Shown here: positions 56,262-64,000 of the stretch, one piece after another
Layout: each line of letters begins with the position of its first letter
Position numbering within the stretch: the first letter of the stretch is position 1
NCBI RefSeq assembly: GCF_001500315.1
Contig: NZ_LLER01000020.1
Location: 1 to 64,000, forward strand
Direction: 5' to 3'
Length of the DNA: 64,000 bases
Origin: Staphylococcus auricularis
GTDB taxonomy: Bacteria; Bacillota; Bacilli; Staphylococcales; Staphylococcaceae
Notes under the pieces: model-generated
Database searches by the model: none
The model's input: only the letters and a program-made list of their open reading frames with translations
What the model was told of the DNA's origin: nothing
Made by a program: the position numbers and the translations under genes

Positions 56262-57236
56262 GTGTTAAAACGATTAACTGCTGTGACTGCAGGTACTGTA
56301 CTTTCATCTTATTTATATTCTAAAGTAGTTGAAAAAAGAAGTTATCCTAGTTTTCTTTTTGAAATGATGCTCAGAGTAACGAGAGTGAAACAGACATTTG
56401 TGACCGCTGAAAATGCGCAGCGCATGATGGATAAAGTGAGCCCGTCTACCAAAGGTCCGTTTAAAGGCACATCTTATCATTTTAAACATAAAGTCGAGGT
56501 CTATGATGTACAAGGCCAAACTGTTTATATCATTAATAATCAAAATGATCGACAACAATCAACTGTGTTATATATTCATGGTGGCGCGTGGTTTAGAGAT
56601 CCACGCGATCAACACTTTTCATTTGTCGATGATTTAGCAGCTACCCTAGATGCTAAAATTGTGATGCCTATCTACAAGAAAGTACCACACGCAGACTATC
56701 GCACTACCTTTGAGTTATTAGAAACGCTATATAAACGGTTATTAAGTCAAGTTGAAAGTGCACATCAACTAACGATTATGGGCGATTCTGCAGGTGGACA
56801 AATGGCGCTGTCTTTTGCACAGTATTTGAAGACATTACAATTACCACAACCGAGTAATATTGTGATGATTTCTCCGCTACTCGACGCTACATTATCAAAC
56901 CCAGAAGCCAAACGGTATGAATGTGATGATCCAATGATTGCGATACCTGGTGGTAAATTCTTCTTAAACCTATGGGCTGGAGATCGGCCATTAGAAGATT
57001 GGCGTTTATCACCAATTAATGGTGATTTAACGCATCTTGGACATATGACCATCATAATCGGCACAAAAGAAACGCTCTACCCAGATGCAGAGCGCCTTTC
57101 TCATAAACTCAACGAACAAATGATTCCACACGATTTTATTATCGGTTACAATTTGTTCCATGTATTTCCAATTTTCCCGATTCCAGAGCGTAAACGTATA
57201 TTAAATCAACTCAAACAAATTATTCATAAGCATTAG
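56262..57236 (+). CDS. Alpha/beta hydrolase, hormone-sensitive-lipase-type esterase
   Basis: 324 aa. The oxyanion motif HGGAWFRDP and the nucleophile elbow GDSAGGQMALS are those of the HSL/esterase branch. The C-terminal histidine lies in YNLFHVFPIFP. The N-terminus has a hydrophobic segment that may anchor it to the membrane. It would hydrolyse short acyl esters; the natural substrate is unknown. The start is GTG after TTTAGGAGGAACAGAAC. It follows the thioredoxin-like gene closely and may be co-transcribed. Confidence 0.86.
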   Translation: MLKRLTAVTAGTVLSSYLYSKVVEKRSYPSFLFEMMLRVTRVKQTFVTAENAQRMMDKVSPSTKGPFKGTSYHFKHKVEVYDVQGQTVYIINNQNDRQQSTVLYIHGGAWFRDPRDQHFSFVDDLAATLDAKIVMPIYKKVPHADYRTTFELLETLYKRLLSQVESAHQLTIMGDSAGGQMALSFAQYLKTLQLPQPSNIVMISPLLDATLSNPEAKRYECDDPMIAIPGGKFFLNLWAGDRPLEDWRLSPINGDLTHLGHMTIIIGTKETLYPDAERLSHKLNEQMIPHDFIIGYNLFHVFPIFPIPERKRILNQLKQIIHKH

Positions 57237-57302
57237 GCTTTAAAAATAATAAAAAAGAAGTATAATAATATGGTAATACTTTGAGAATTACAAATAAAAA
57301 TT

Positions 57303-57369
57303 TGAGTCAGGCACAGTTTGGTGTGACTCATAGCCATTCAATGTGTGAGAGAAACGCATATTGAATGGC
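57303..57369 (+). terminator. Two consecutive hairpins after the esterase gene
   Basis: tgagtc / gactca (57303-57330) is followed by gccattcaat / attgaatggc (57333-57369) and TTATTC. The second is the stronger. T runs are poor, so termination is only likely. Confidence 0.5.
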
Positions 57370-57535
57370 TTATTCTATGTGGATGCTTGGCGAGAGATCC
57401 ACTTACGCATGCATAGATGATTATTGTGAGGGTGCGTAGCTCATTTTAAGTGTAGGGGGAGGGGAGCGACAAATCATTTTCTGAAACGATATATGATAAA
57501 AATGAAGTTGAAAATTTTCAATCCTGAGTAGATTG

Positions 57536-57826
57536 TTACTGTTTGTTGTTCAATGTTGCAGGTGTTATGATATGAAGAGTGGAAGGTAGCATGTTTGATT
57601 TAGAGTTGAATAAGTGTATCTCGTTTGCATTCGGCTCAGGCGTATCAGCGCGGTCATTTCTAGAGTCGATAAACTTACTATGATTGGTATTATCTGCATC
57701 GAGTGCAGCACCTTTCATATCATTTCCTTGTATACTACCAATTAAGATCATTAACAGATAACCGATCGTTATTAGAGATATCACACCTAAGTATAATGTA
57801 AGTATGAAACGCTTATATTTACTCAA
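57536..57826 (-). CDS. Small single-pass membrane protein, hypothetical
   Basis: 96 aa with a TTG start after GAGGAGGTATCTGAA. One membrane helix (about residues 9-31, LTLYLGVISLITIGYLLMIL), then a polar extracellular tail of about 65 residues. No domain is recognised. It lies just upstream of, and divergent from, the cap operon, so it could be linked to the capsule by position only. Confidence 0.58.
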   Translation of the reverse strand: MSKYKRFILTLYLGVISLITIGYLLMILIGSIQGNDMKGAALDADNTNHSKFIDSRNDRADTPEPNANEIHLFNSKSNMLPSTLHIITPATLNNKQ

Positions 57827-58033
57827 TTCAGATACCTCCTCGTTTTGTCCTTTAAATTACAATAAACGTAACATGAGAATATTAAGTACATGTAAATAAC
57901 AAGTAAATTTATTACTTATATTAAAAGAATTTACATAAAAATACTTGCAATCACGCAACCGTCGTGACAAATGACTTGTCATATAAACGGTGATTTTAAA
58001 TTTTGGGAACTTTAATTCAATATTAATATGAAA

Positions 58034-58050
58034 TTTACATTGGCTTTACA
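58034..58050 (-). promoter_or_regulatory. WalR-like site upstream of the cap operon
   Basis: tttaca-ttggc-tttaca, that is TGTAAA-gccaa-TGTAAA on the minus strand, fits the WalR consensus TGTWAH-N5-TGTWAH at every position. It lies about 50 bp before the tiny leader ORF. Binding is inferred; AT-rich DNA yields chance matches. Confidence 0.4.
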
Positions 58051-58083
58051 TTTTTTAATGTGGCTAAATATTGAAGGAGTACC

Positions 58084-58184
58084 ATGTTTTATAATAAGGA
58101 TTAGAAAATGGAAAAAGTATGTGCAGCGATATGCTGAACTAAGATGTTTCATATAATAGCAACATCATTTTCTGATCCTTTTTT
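58084..58184 (+). promoter_or_regulatory. Putative attenuator leader of the cap operon, with 6-codon ORF
   Basis: AAGGAGT is followed by an ATG (58084) that opens a 6-codon ORF, MFYNKD and TAG (58102-58104). Its last codons overlap the 5' arm of a terminator: aaggattagaaaatg (58096-58110) pairs with cattttctgatcctt (58166-58180), 15 bp with one wobble, followed by TTTTTT. The loop contains two smaller hairpins (cagc/gctg; gatgtt/aacatc). capB starts 44 bp later. A ribosome on the small ORF would cover the 5' arm and favour read-through. The mechanism is inference. Confidence 0.55.
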
Positions 58185-58227
58185 ATATGCTAAAGCAATG
58201 AAAATACATTGAAATGAGGGTCATATA

Positions 58228-59385
58228 TTGTTCTTTATCATTACCATCTGTGTGGTATTGGTTTTATGTTTAGGCATCGTAGATAAAAAGAGACACAATC
58301 AACGCTTAAAACGAATTCCAGTGCGGATTAACATAAACGGGATTAGAGGGAAATCAACCATAACACGATTGATTTTCGGTATTTTAAAGGAAGATCAGTA
58401 TCATGTGATCGGTAAAACGACAGGTACAGATGCGAGAATGATGTATTGGTATCAAGACGAGGAAACACCAGTCATTAGAAAACCTCAAGGCGCCAACATT
58501 GGTGAGCAACGCGACATTGTGAAAAGTGTCGTTGACCAAAAAGCGAACGCCTTAGTCAATGAATGTATGGCGGTCAACCCAGATTACCAAATTACATTCC
58601 AAAATGAACTTGTCAAAGCAAACATTGGTGTCATCGTTAACGTGATGGAAGACCACATGGATGTGTTAGGACCAACATTAGACGAGGTCGCACAAGCCTT
58701 TACCGCAACCATTCCTTATAATGGTCATCTCGTCATTATGAAAGACGAATACACCGACTTCTTTATTAAACAAGCGAAAAAACGACGTACGAAAGTCATT
58801 GTCGTTGATAAAAATGAAGTGCCAGAATCATTCTTACGTAAGTTTGATTACCTCGTGTTCCCTGACAATGTTGCAATTGCGATGGGTGTTGCAGAAGCAC
58901 TTGGCATTGATGCTAAAACGGCAACGCGCGGCATGCTTAATGCACCAGCTGACTCTGGGGCAGTCGAAATCAAATATTTCGAAGCCAATCAAACGCGTAA
59001 TGTCTATGTCAATGCTTTTGCGGCAAACGAACCACAGTCCACTATGGCCATTTTAGATAAAGTTGCTTCTTACAATTATCCGTACGAAAAAGTGGTCGTC
59101 ATCTTAAACTGTCGTTCAGACAGGGTAGATAGAACGCGATTATTCGCAGAAGATTTCATACCAAATGTTAAGTTTGACACATTAATTTGTACCGGTAAGA
59201 GCACGCAGTTAGTCAGTGAAGTCATGAGAAATTATCCAGATGTGAATTACTTAAACTTCGAAGGCCATAGCATTGAAGATGTGAAAAAAGCAGTCTATGA
59301 AGAATCAAAAGATGCATTGATCTTCTGTGCCGGTAATATTCACGGACCCGGTAAAGAAATTGCAGAATATATAGAAGGGATATAA
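58228..59385 (+). CDS. capB: Poly-gamma-glutamate synthase subunit CapB (PgsB)
   Basis: A 385-aa Mur-ligase-like amide ligase that polymerises glutamate through gamma bonds. It has an N-terminal membrane segment (residues 1-17), the P-loop NINGIRGKSTITRLI, and the downstream ligase segments VNECMAVNPDYQ and NVMEDHMDVLGPT. The start is TTG after GAGGGTCATATA. It is the first gene of capBCAED and is preceded by a terminator-bearing leader. Comparable operons give S. epidermidis and B. anthracis their poly-gamma-glutamate capsules. Confidence 0.95.
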   Translation: MFFIITICVVLVLCLGIVDKKRHNQRLKRIPVRININGIRGKSTITRLIFGILKEDQYHVIGKTTGTDARMMYWYQDEETPVIRKPQGANIGEQRDIVKSVVDQKANALVNECMAVNPDYQITFQNELVKANIGVIVNVMEDHMDVLGPTLDEVAQAFTATIPYNGHLVIMKDEYTDFFIKQAKKRRTKVIVVDKNEVPESFLRKFDYLVFPDNVAIAMGVAEALGIDAKTATRGMLNAPADSGAVEIKYFEANQTRNVYVNAFAANEPQSTMAILDKVASYNYPYEKVVVILNCRSDRVDRTRLFAEDFIPNVKFDTLICTGKSTQLVSEVMRNYPDVNYLNFEGHSIEDVKKAVYEESKDALIFCAGNIHGPGKEIAEYIEGI

Positions 59386-59390
59386 ATCAT

Positions 59391-59843
59391 ATGATAGGTT
59401 CAGAGTTATATTTTTCATTATTTATAGGTGTCGTTTTAAGTTTGTTATTCGCTGAGAAATTCGGCATTAATCCAGCAGGTCTAGTCGTACCAGGTTACTT
59501 AGCCTTAATCTTTGATCAACCAGTCATGCTGTTATCAGTATTGATTATTAGTTGCCTTACATACTTTATTGTGAACCACGGTGTGAGCCGTTGGGTTATC
59601 TTATACGGACGTCGTAAGTTCGCAGCTATGATATTAACAGGGATGATACTCAAGTTCTTACTAGATTTGATTTATCCCCTCACCCCGTTTGAAATGGTCG
59701 AAATGTCCGGAATTGGTGTCGTTATTCCTGGTATTATCGCTAATACAATCCAAAAACAAGGTGTCGTCATTACATTGGCTTCATGTATGTTATTAACTTG
59801 TATCACTTACGTCATTTTATTCCTTTACAGCTTTATTAATTAG
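59391..59843 (+). CDS. capC: Poly-gamma-glutamate synthase subunit CapC (PgsC)
   Basis: A 150-aa integral membrane protein with four to five helices. The conserved N-terminal segment FGINPAGLVVPGYLAL and the late motif SGIGVVIPGIIAN are typical of CapC. It forms the synthase core with CapB in the membrane. It starts six bases after capB, with the ribosome site inside the capB end. Confidence 0.95.
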   Translation: MIGSELYFSLFIGVVLSLLFAEKFGINPAGLVVPGYLALIFDQPVMLLSVLIISCLTYFIVNHGVSRWVILYGRRKFAAMILTGMILKFLLDLIYPLTPFEMVEMSGIGVVIPGIIANTIQKQGVVITLASCMLLTCITYVILFLYSFIN

Positions 59844-59857
59844 TTAGGAGCATGAAA

Positions 59858-60928
59858 ATGAAAAAGCAAAAAAAATTGACCATGAGCGAACGGGTATTGA
59901 AATGGGCTAAAATGCATAAAAAGCACAACTCACTGCTTACCTTAGTGGTATTAGCTATCGCCATTGTCTTGATTGTCTTTGTGGTAAGTGCTCAAAAAAC
60001 AGAGTCAATTAACGCGACGGCAAAAGCGCAAGGAGATACGCGTTTCACTTATTTCGGTAATATTACCCTCAACTCTCACATACATAAAACAAATTTGAAT
60101 GAGTCATTTGCAGCACTGAGAAATGTATTGAAGCAGAGTGATTATTCAACAGGTAGCTTGAGAATCGCCAAATTCTCCAATGATCAGAAGACTAACATCA
60201 ATAGAAACATCGAAAACATCATGTTTTTAAAACGTCTAGGCTTCACAAGTTTAAATATCGTTAACGATAAAATTGATAACGTTCAAGCTACAGATTTAGA
60301 TAAAAAAGCAGAATCACAAGTCGGTTACAACTATCTTACAGGTAACGGTTCAAACCCAATCAATAGTAAAACCGTACAACAAGAAATCAACGGTCAAAAA
60401 GTCGCAACCGTATCATTTACAGACGTAGAATCTAAATATACAGATTCATTGAGAAATACAACGTCTATCAGTTTGAAACCCCGCATTTTTATGCCGCTAA
60501 TTAAGAACTTGAAGAAAAATAACGATTACGTCGTTGTTAATGTAGACTGGGGTATTCCTGATGAACGTAACGTCACAACACGACAAAAAGAATATGCGCA
60601 CGCATTATCAAAAGCGGGTGCGGATGTGATTGTCGGACATAATACAGTGGTGCAACCGATAGAACAATATAACAACACATCCATCTTTTACAGCTTAGGT
60701 AATACAACATCTGAGAATTTCTTATCTAAAAATAAAGAAAGTATCGCAGTGCAACAAGATTGGAATAACAAAAACTCTACTTTCAAAATTACACCAGTGA
60801 AATATGAAGGTGGTACGATCTCTACGAACAAGATGAACAAAATTGAAGAGAGAAGACTGATGAATAACCTGCAGAAAGAAAATGTTAAATTAGAAAAACA
60901 AGATGGAGGTTATGTATATGAAGATTAA
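59858..60928 (+). CDS. capA: Poly-gamma-glutamate export/synthesis protein CapA (PgsA)
   Basis: 356 aa. A cytoplasmic basic tail and one membrane helix (about residues 27-46) lead to an extracellular PGA_cap domain of the metallophosphoesterase fold. That domain includes NVDWGIPDERN and GADVIVGHNTVVQPIEQY, where many relatives have HWG and GHHPH; metal-ligand histidines seem partly replaced. In PGA systems this subunit is needed for export and synthesis. The ATG at 59858 is seven bases after TTAGGAG; the ATG at 59852 abuts that site. Its end overlaps capE by 11 bp. Confidence 0.93.
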   Translation: MKKQKKLTMSERVLKWAKMHKKHNSLLTLVVLAIAIVLIVFVVSAQKTESINATAKAQGDTRFTYFGNITLNSHIHKTNLNESFAALRNVLKQSDYSTGSLRIAKFSNDQKTNINRNIENIMFLKRLGFTSLNIVNDKIDNVQATDLDKKAESQVGYNYLTGNGSNPINSKTVQQEINGQKVATVSFTDVESKYTDSLRNTTSISLKPRIFMPLIKNLKKNNDYVVVNVDWGIPDERNVTTRQKEYAHALSKAGADVIVGHNTVVQPIEQYNNTSIFYSLGNTTSENFLSKNKESIAVQQDWNNKNSTFKITPVKYEGGTISTNKMNKIEERRLMNNLQKENVKLEKQDGGYVYED

Positions 60929-61079
60929 AGAACGTGGCGTAGCAATCATAATTGTTCTCTTGATCATACTAATCTTCTGCGTTGTTGTGTTTGCAAGAGC
61001 GAATGAAGGTTTAGATAAATATGAAAAACAAGAGATCCAAACAGAAGAAGTTAAATATTTATCTAAAGGAGCCAGTTGA
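60918..61079 (+). CDS. capE: Small poly-gamma-glutamate synthase subunit CapE (PgsE)
   Basis: A 53-aa protein: MKIKERG, one membrane helix (about residues 8-27, VAIIIVLLIILIFCVVVFAR) and a charged tail. Position, size and topology match the short CapE subunit between capA and capD in PGA operons, which in B. anthracis is required for synthesis. It is easily missed because of its length. The start overlaps the last 11 bases of capA, with GATGGAGG inside capA as its ribosome site. The stop lies three bases before the capD ATG. Confidence 0.85.
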   Translation: MKIKERGVAIIIVLLIILIFCVVVFARANEGLDKYEKQEIQTEEVKYLSKGAS

Positions 61080-61081
61080 AG

Positions 61082-62677
61082 ATGAATATGTACAATAAAA
61101 AATTTCTGATTCTGATCTTAGTCGCGACCATCGCGGTATCATTCGTGTTTTATTTTTATACGAAACCAGATACTTACGATAAAAATGAACTGTATGAAAA
61201 TAAAATCGCAGGTCATACGCAATCTGCATCTAATCAACAAAAATATGGAGTGGCTTCCAGCAATACAATCGCTACGCGTATCGGTAATAAGATACTTAAA
61301 GATGGCGGTAATGCTGCTGATGCAACGATGGGTGTCGGTTATGCGCTAGCCGTTACAGAACCACACTCCTCTGGACTCGGTGGTGGGGGCGTTATGCTCA
61401 CATACAATGGTGATCAAAACGCTGAACCTAAACAATATCAATACAAAGATATTTCATCTTATAACTTTAAACAAAAAGATGTCATCGGTACCCCAGGATT
61501 TGTAAAAGGGATGCATGAAGCACACCAACGCGAAGGTAAAATGAGCGAAAAAGACATCTTAAATTATGTCATTCCTCTTGCGACTGACGGCTTTGAAGTA
61601 GACTCAGAATTAGAACGAAGCTTGAAACTTTATGGTTCCGACGTAGATCGTGATTCTCCTTTCTTTGACGGCAGTAGAACTAAACGTGAAGGTGACGTTG
61701 TGAAACAACCCGCACTCGCTAAAACGTTGAAAGGGATTCGAGATAATGGCCCAGATTACTTCTACGATAAAGTTGGTAAAAGTATCTCTAAACAATTAGA
61801 TAATAAATTGACTAAAAAAGACTTCCAAGATTATGAAATGACACCTAAAGCACCAGTAAGTACGGATTATCTCAACGACAAAATTTATTCAGCTTCAAAC
61901 CCATTATCAGGTACGTTAATGTTACAAGGGTTAGAAATCGATGAAGCAATGAATAACTCAGTTCCAATGAACCGTACAGATTATCTTGAAGGGGTCATCA
62001 AATCAAGAAACTTAATGTATCAAAATAGAGATATCGTTAATGGTCAAGACAACAATTCAGAAAACTACTTATCTCAAGAATATATCTTAAGCCAATTGAA
62101 TGAGGTTAACCAAACACAAGAAGAAATTAATCCTGAAGGTATAGATAATACACATACAACCCACTTCGTCGTGGTCGATAAAGACGGTAACCTTACAAGT
62201 ACAACGAATACATTGGACAGTTACTTCGGCTCTGGTAAGTACATGAAAGAAGGCTTCTATATGAACAACGCCTTGAAAAACTTCTCCAGCGATCCAAACA
62301 GTCCAAACTATGGTGAAAAACACAAACAACCACGTTCATTTACAGCACCTACGATTGTCGTAGGACCTAACTTCTACATGGGTATTGGTACACCAGGTGG
62401 TAACAAAATCCCTACTATGCTGAACGAAGTGATTGTCGATTACATCAGAAATGACAGCACACTTCAAGATGCACTTGATAAACCAAGATTCTACAACGAT
62501 GGTGGTACGGTTTATTATGAAAAAGCCATGCCAAACTCAGATATCGACGTCTTTAAAAACATGGGTTACAACGTTGAAGAAAAACGTAACGATCCAAACT
62601 TCGGTAGTGTTCAAGCGGCTGTCTATAACGAAGACGACGATACCGTTGAAGTCGGACAAGATGTTGGTAACAGATAG
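61082..62677 (+). CDS. capD: Capsule gamma-glutamyltransferase CapD
   Basis: A 531-aa gamma-glutamyltransferase-family enzyme that links poly-gamma-glutamate to peptidoglycan, or trims it. An N-terminal membrane segment (about residues 9-26) anchors or exports it. The first part has GNAADATMGVGYALAVTEPH and GLGGGGVML. Autocleavage should occur before the threonine in NTHTTHFVVVD, whose conserved context (TTHF) is intact, followed by GNLTSTTNTLDSYFGSG. GTPGGNKIPTMLNEV near the C-terminus fits. AAGGAG precedes the ATG at 61082; an in-frame ATG follows at 61088. Last gene of the operon. Confidence 0.95.
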   Translation: MNMYNKKFLILILVATIAVSFVFYFYTKPDTYDKNELYENKIAGHTQSASNQQKYGVASSNTIATRIGNKILKDGGNAADATMGVGYALAVTEPHSSGLGGGGVMLTYNGDQNAEPKQYQYKDISSYNFKQKDVIGTPGFVKGMHEAHQREGKMSEKDILNYVIPLATDGFEVDSELERSLKLYGSDVDRDSPFFDGSRTKREGDVVKQPALAKTLKGIRDNGPDYFYDKVGKSISKQLDNKLTKKDFQDYEMTPKAPVSTDYLNDKIYSASNPLSGTLMLQGLEIDEAMNNSVPMNRTDYLEGVIKSRNLMYQNRDIVNGQDNNSENYLSQEYILSQLNEVNQTQEEINPEGIDNTHTTHFVVVDKDGNLTSTTNTLDSYFGSGKYMKEGFYMNNALKNFSSDPNSPNYGEKHKQPRSFTAPTIVVGPNFYMGIGTPGGNKIPTMLNEVIVDYIRNDSTLQDALDKPRFYNDGGTVYYEKAMPNSDIDVFKNMGYNVEEKRNDPNFGSVQAAVYNEDDDTVEVGQDVGNR

Positions 62678-62723
62678 AACATAAAACAAAAATTTCATAA
62701 GTGCTAACAATAATGCGCACATT

Positions 62724-62757
62724 AAAAGAGGCTGAAACAACATTCAGCCTCTTTTTT
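62724..62757 (+). terminator. Rho-independent terminator of the cap operon
   Basis: aaaagaggctgaa / ttcagcctctttt is a 13-bp stem with a short loop, followed by TTG. A runs on the other side let it serve the convergent aminotransferase gene as well. Confidence 0.9.
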
Positions 62758-62792
62758 GTATCTTTATATCGCTAAGTGAAGGACTCGAGCTA

Positions 62793-64000
62793 TTACCATC
62801 CTTGTCCTGCAATATTGTAGTTGTCTAACTCACCCGCTTCAAGTGCATGAATCGCATCTTCAATGGTATCTAACGCTTGATCCAATTGATCGTATTCAAT
62901 CACGAGTGGTGGTTGGAAGCGGAGGACATTACCTGCGATAGCGATGAGGATGACGCCGTGATCAAAACAGTAATTACAGATTTTGAGTGCCGCTTCAGGG
63001 TCTCTCGTTTTCTTCGCTTTATCTGAAACAATATCGATACCGATTGAGAGCCCTTTGCCACGTACATCACCCACACAGTCAAATTGCGCTGGCCATTGGT
63101 CCATACGTTGTCGTACATAGTTCCCTTTATCTGTGCTCGCTTGTAACAAATTCTCATCTTCAATCATTTGTAATGTAGCAAGTGCAGCTTCACAACTAAC
63201 TGGATTTGCACCAGTGGTAAAGAGATGGGCCGGTGCATCTAAGTGGTTCATGATCTCTTCACGACCGACAATGGCTGACATCGGTAAGCCACCTGCAAGC
63301 GATTTACCGAACGTGATTAAATCAGGTTCAATGTCGAAATGTTCAACTGAGCTCCATGCGCCTGTTCGACCTAAGCCTTGTTGAATATCATCTACTGCTA
63401 GAAGGATGCCGTTGTCTCTACAGATTTCTTGAAGTGCTTTAAAGTAACCATCAATCGGTTCTAATAACCCACCATCACCTTGCATCGTTTCAATAACAAT
63501 ACACGCGATTTCTTCTGCGGGGATATATTTTTCAAGCATTTCTTTAAAAGGTGCGAGATATTGTTCGACAGTTGCAGGTGTTTCACTTTCATATAATCCG
63601 CGATAATTATCAGGATACGGGATATGGTAGAAGCCTGGGACTAATGGTGAATATTTTTTACGCATGTTGAGACTGATGGCTGACATTGAAAGTGAACCGT
63701 ATGTAGAGCCATGATAAGCATTTGTGAAACTGATGATATAAGGTCTACCTGTATAACCACGAGCGAGTTTAACGATACCATCGTTCGCATCAGAGCCTGA
63801 TAATCCAAACAGCACGCGCTTTTCATAATTACCTGGTGCAATTTCACAGAGCTTTTTAGCGAGTTTAACGAGTGGTTCATGATACATATAGGCCGGTGTA
63901 TAGTAGACGAAGCGTTGTGCTTGTGCGCTAATCGCATCGACGATGGGTTGTGGTGCATGACCCACATTTTGTGAACTTGCGCTTGAGAGTAAATCAATAT
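62793..64000 (-). CDS. Class III aminotransferase, 5' end outside window
   Basis: At least 402 codons are visible. The frame stays open to base 64000 on the minus strand, with IDLLSSASSQNVGHAPQPIV at its beginning, so the true start lies outside; the GTG at 63965 is not a start. Motifs: SGSDANDGIVKLAR, the PLP aspartate in LLAVDDIQQGLGRTG, and the PLP lysine in LITFGKSLAGGLPMSA. It transfers an omega- or alpha-amino group (4-aminobutyrate or 2-aminobutyrate-type enzymes are the nearest remembered relatives). The substrate is undetermined. It converges on the cap operon. Confidence 0.9.
   Translation of the reverse strand, partial: IDLLSSASSQNVGHAPQPIVDAISAQAQRFVYYTPAYMYHEPLVKLAKKLCEIAPGNYEKRVLFGLSGSDANDGIVKLARGYTGRPYIISFTNAYHGSTYGSLSMSAISLNMRKKYSPLVPGFYHIPYPDNYRGLYESETPATVEQYLAPFKEMLEKYIPAEEIACIVIETMQGDGGLLEPIDGYFKALQEICRDNGILLAVDDIQQGLGRTGAWSSVEHFDIEPDLITFGKSLAGGLPMSAIVGREEIMNHLDAPAHLFTTGANPVSCEAALATLQMIEDENLLQASTDKGNYVRQRMDQWPAQFDCVGDVRGKGLSIGIDIVSDKAKKTRDPEAALKICNYCFDHGVILIAIAGNVLRFQPPLVIEYDQLDQALDTIEDAIHALEAGELDNYNIAGQGW

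Noticed and set aside
1-64000. Insertion sequences, prophage genes, integrases, tRNA or rRNA genes
   Set aside because: None was recognised. No transposase, integrase or phage structural motifs, no tRNA cloverleaf and no terminal inverted repeats flanking a transposase were seen.

Overview
The window is about 64 kb of low-GC Firmicute chromosome, almost certainly from a Staphylococcus. Signs of this are IsaA and CHAP-type wall hydrolases, LPETG surface proteins with a staphylococcal YSIRK-type signal, the mevalonate genes mvaS/mvaA, CidR/CidC, a GlcT-type ptsG leader, and strong GGAGG ribosome sites with frequent TTG/GTG starts. From memory of the S. aureus map, the stretch from isaA to ptsG (isaA, ldhD, copZA, rocA, ogt, mvaSA, CHAP protein, cidR, cidC, ptsG) follows S. 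aureus order, so this looks like a relative with a shared backbone. It is not S. aureus itself: a poly-gamma-glutamate (cap) operon, an orphan trpB with tandem T-boxes and several surface or secreted proteins are extra, while crtOPQMN and cidAB are not where S. aureus has them.

Layout. 1-1.3 kb: C-terminal part of a repeat-rich LPETG surface protein. 1.5-14.3 kb: a large unknown helical protein, transporters (YkvI, two APC permeases), a universal stress protein, pyrD, a fructosamine-kinase-like protein, an alpha/beta hydrolase with an SDR, and small membrane proteins. 14.4-20.3 kb: sodium:solute symporter, orphan PTS EIIC-like protein, two-domain PPK2, isaA. 20.4-27.7 kb: aminotransferase-ldhD operon convergent with copA-copZ (CsoR-like operator), epoxide-hydrolase-like protein, sugar acetyltransferase. 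27.75-29.6 kb: two T-boxes in series in front of a lone trpB. 29.7-34.5 kb: cell-surface block (coiled-coil YSIRK/LPETG protein with an internal stop, V8/exfoliatin-like protease with a broken signal peptide, DUF4015-like lipoprotein). 34.7-43.9 kb: rocA, a GIY-YIG-like protein, ogt, opuD, mvaS, thiolase-mvaA, CHAP hydrolase. 44.2-53.8 kb: NhaC-type antiporter, cidR-cidC, YfcC-type carrier, ptsG. 53.9-57.8 kb: GNAT, D-cysteine desulfhydrase, thioredoxin-like protein, esterase. 58.0-62.7 kb: capBCAED for poly-gamma-glutamate capsule synthesis and anchoring. 62.8-64 kb: class III aminotransferase running off the end.

Functional themes are cell-envelope biology (PGA capsule, sortase substrates, wall hydrolases), pyruvate/acetate/lactate overflow (CidC, LdhD), solute uptake and osmoprotection, and amino-acid salvage (TrpB, RocA, DcyD).

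The most notable signals are: (1) tandem T-boxes controlling an orphan trpB; (2) a leader with a tiny ORF overlapping the 5' arm of a terminator just before capB, next to a WalR-like site; (3) an unusual density of broken reading frames (three in-frame TAA stops and four indels, mostly in homopolymers), including loss of the LPETG anchor from a surface protein and a doubly disrupted ptsG behind an intact antiterminator leader. Whether these lesions are real gene decay or sequence error cannot be decided from the sequence alone. All family assignments are by recognition of motifs and remembered relatives; no database search was run.
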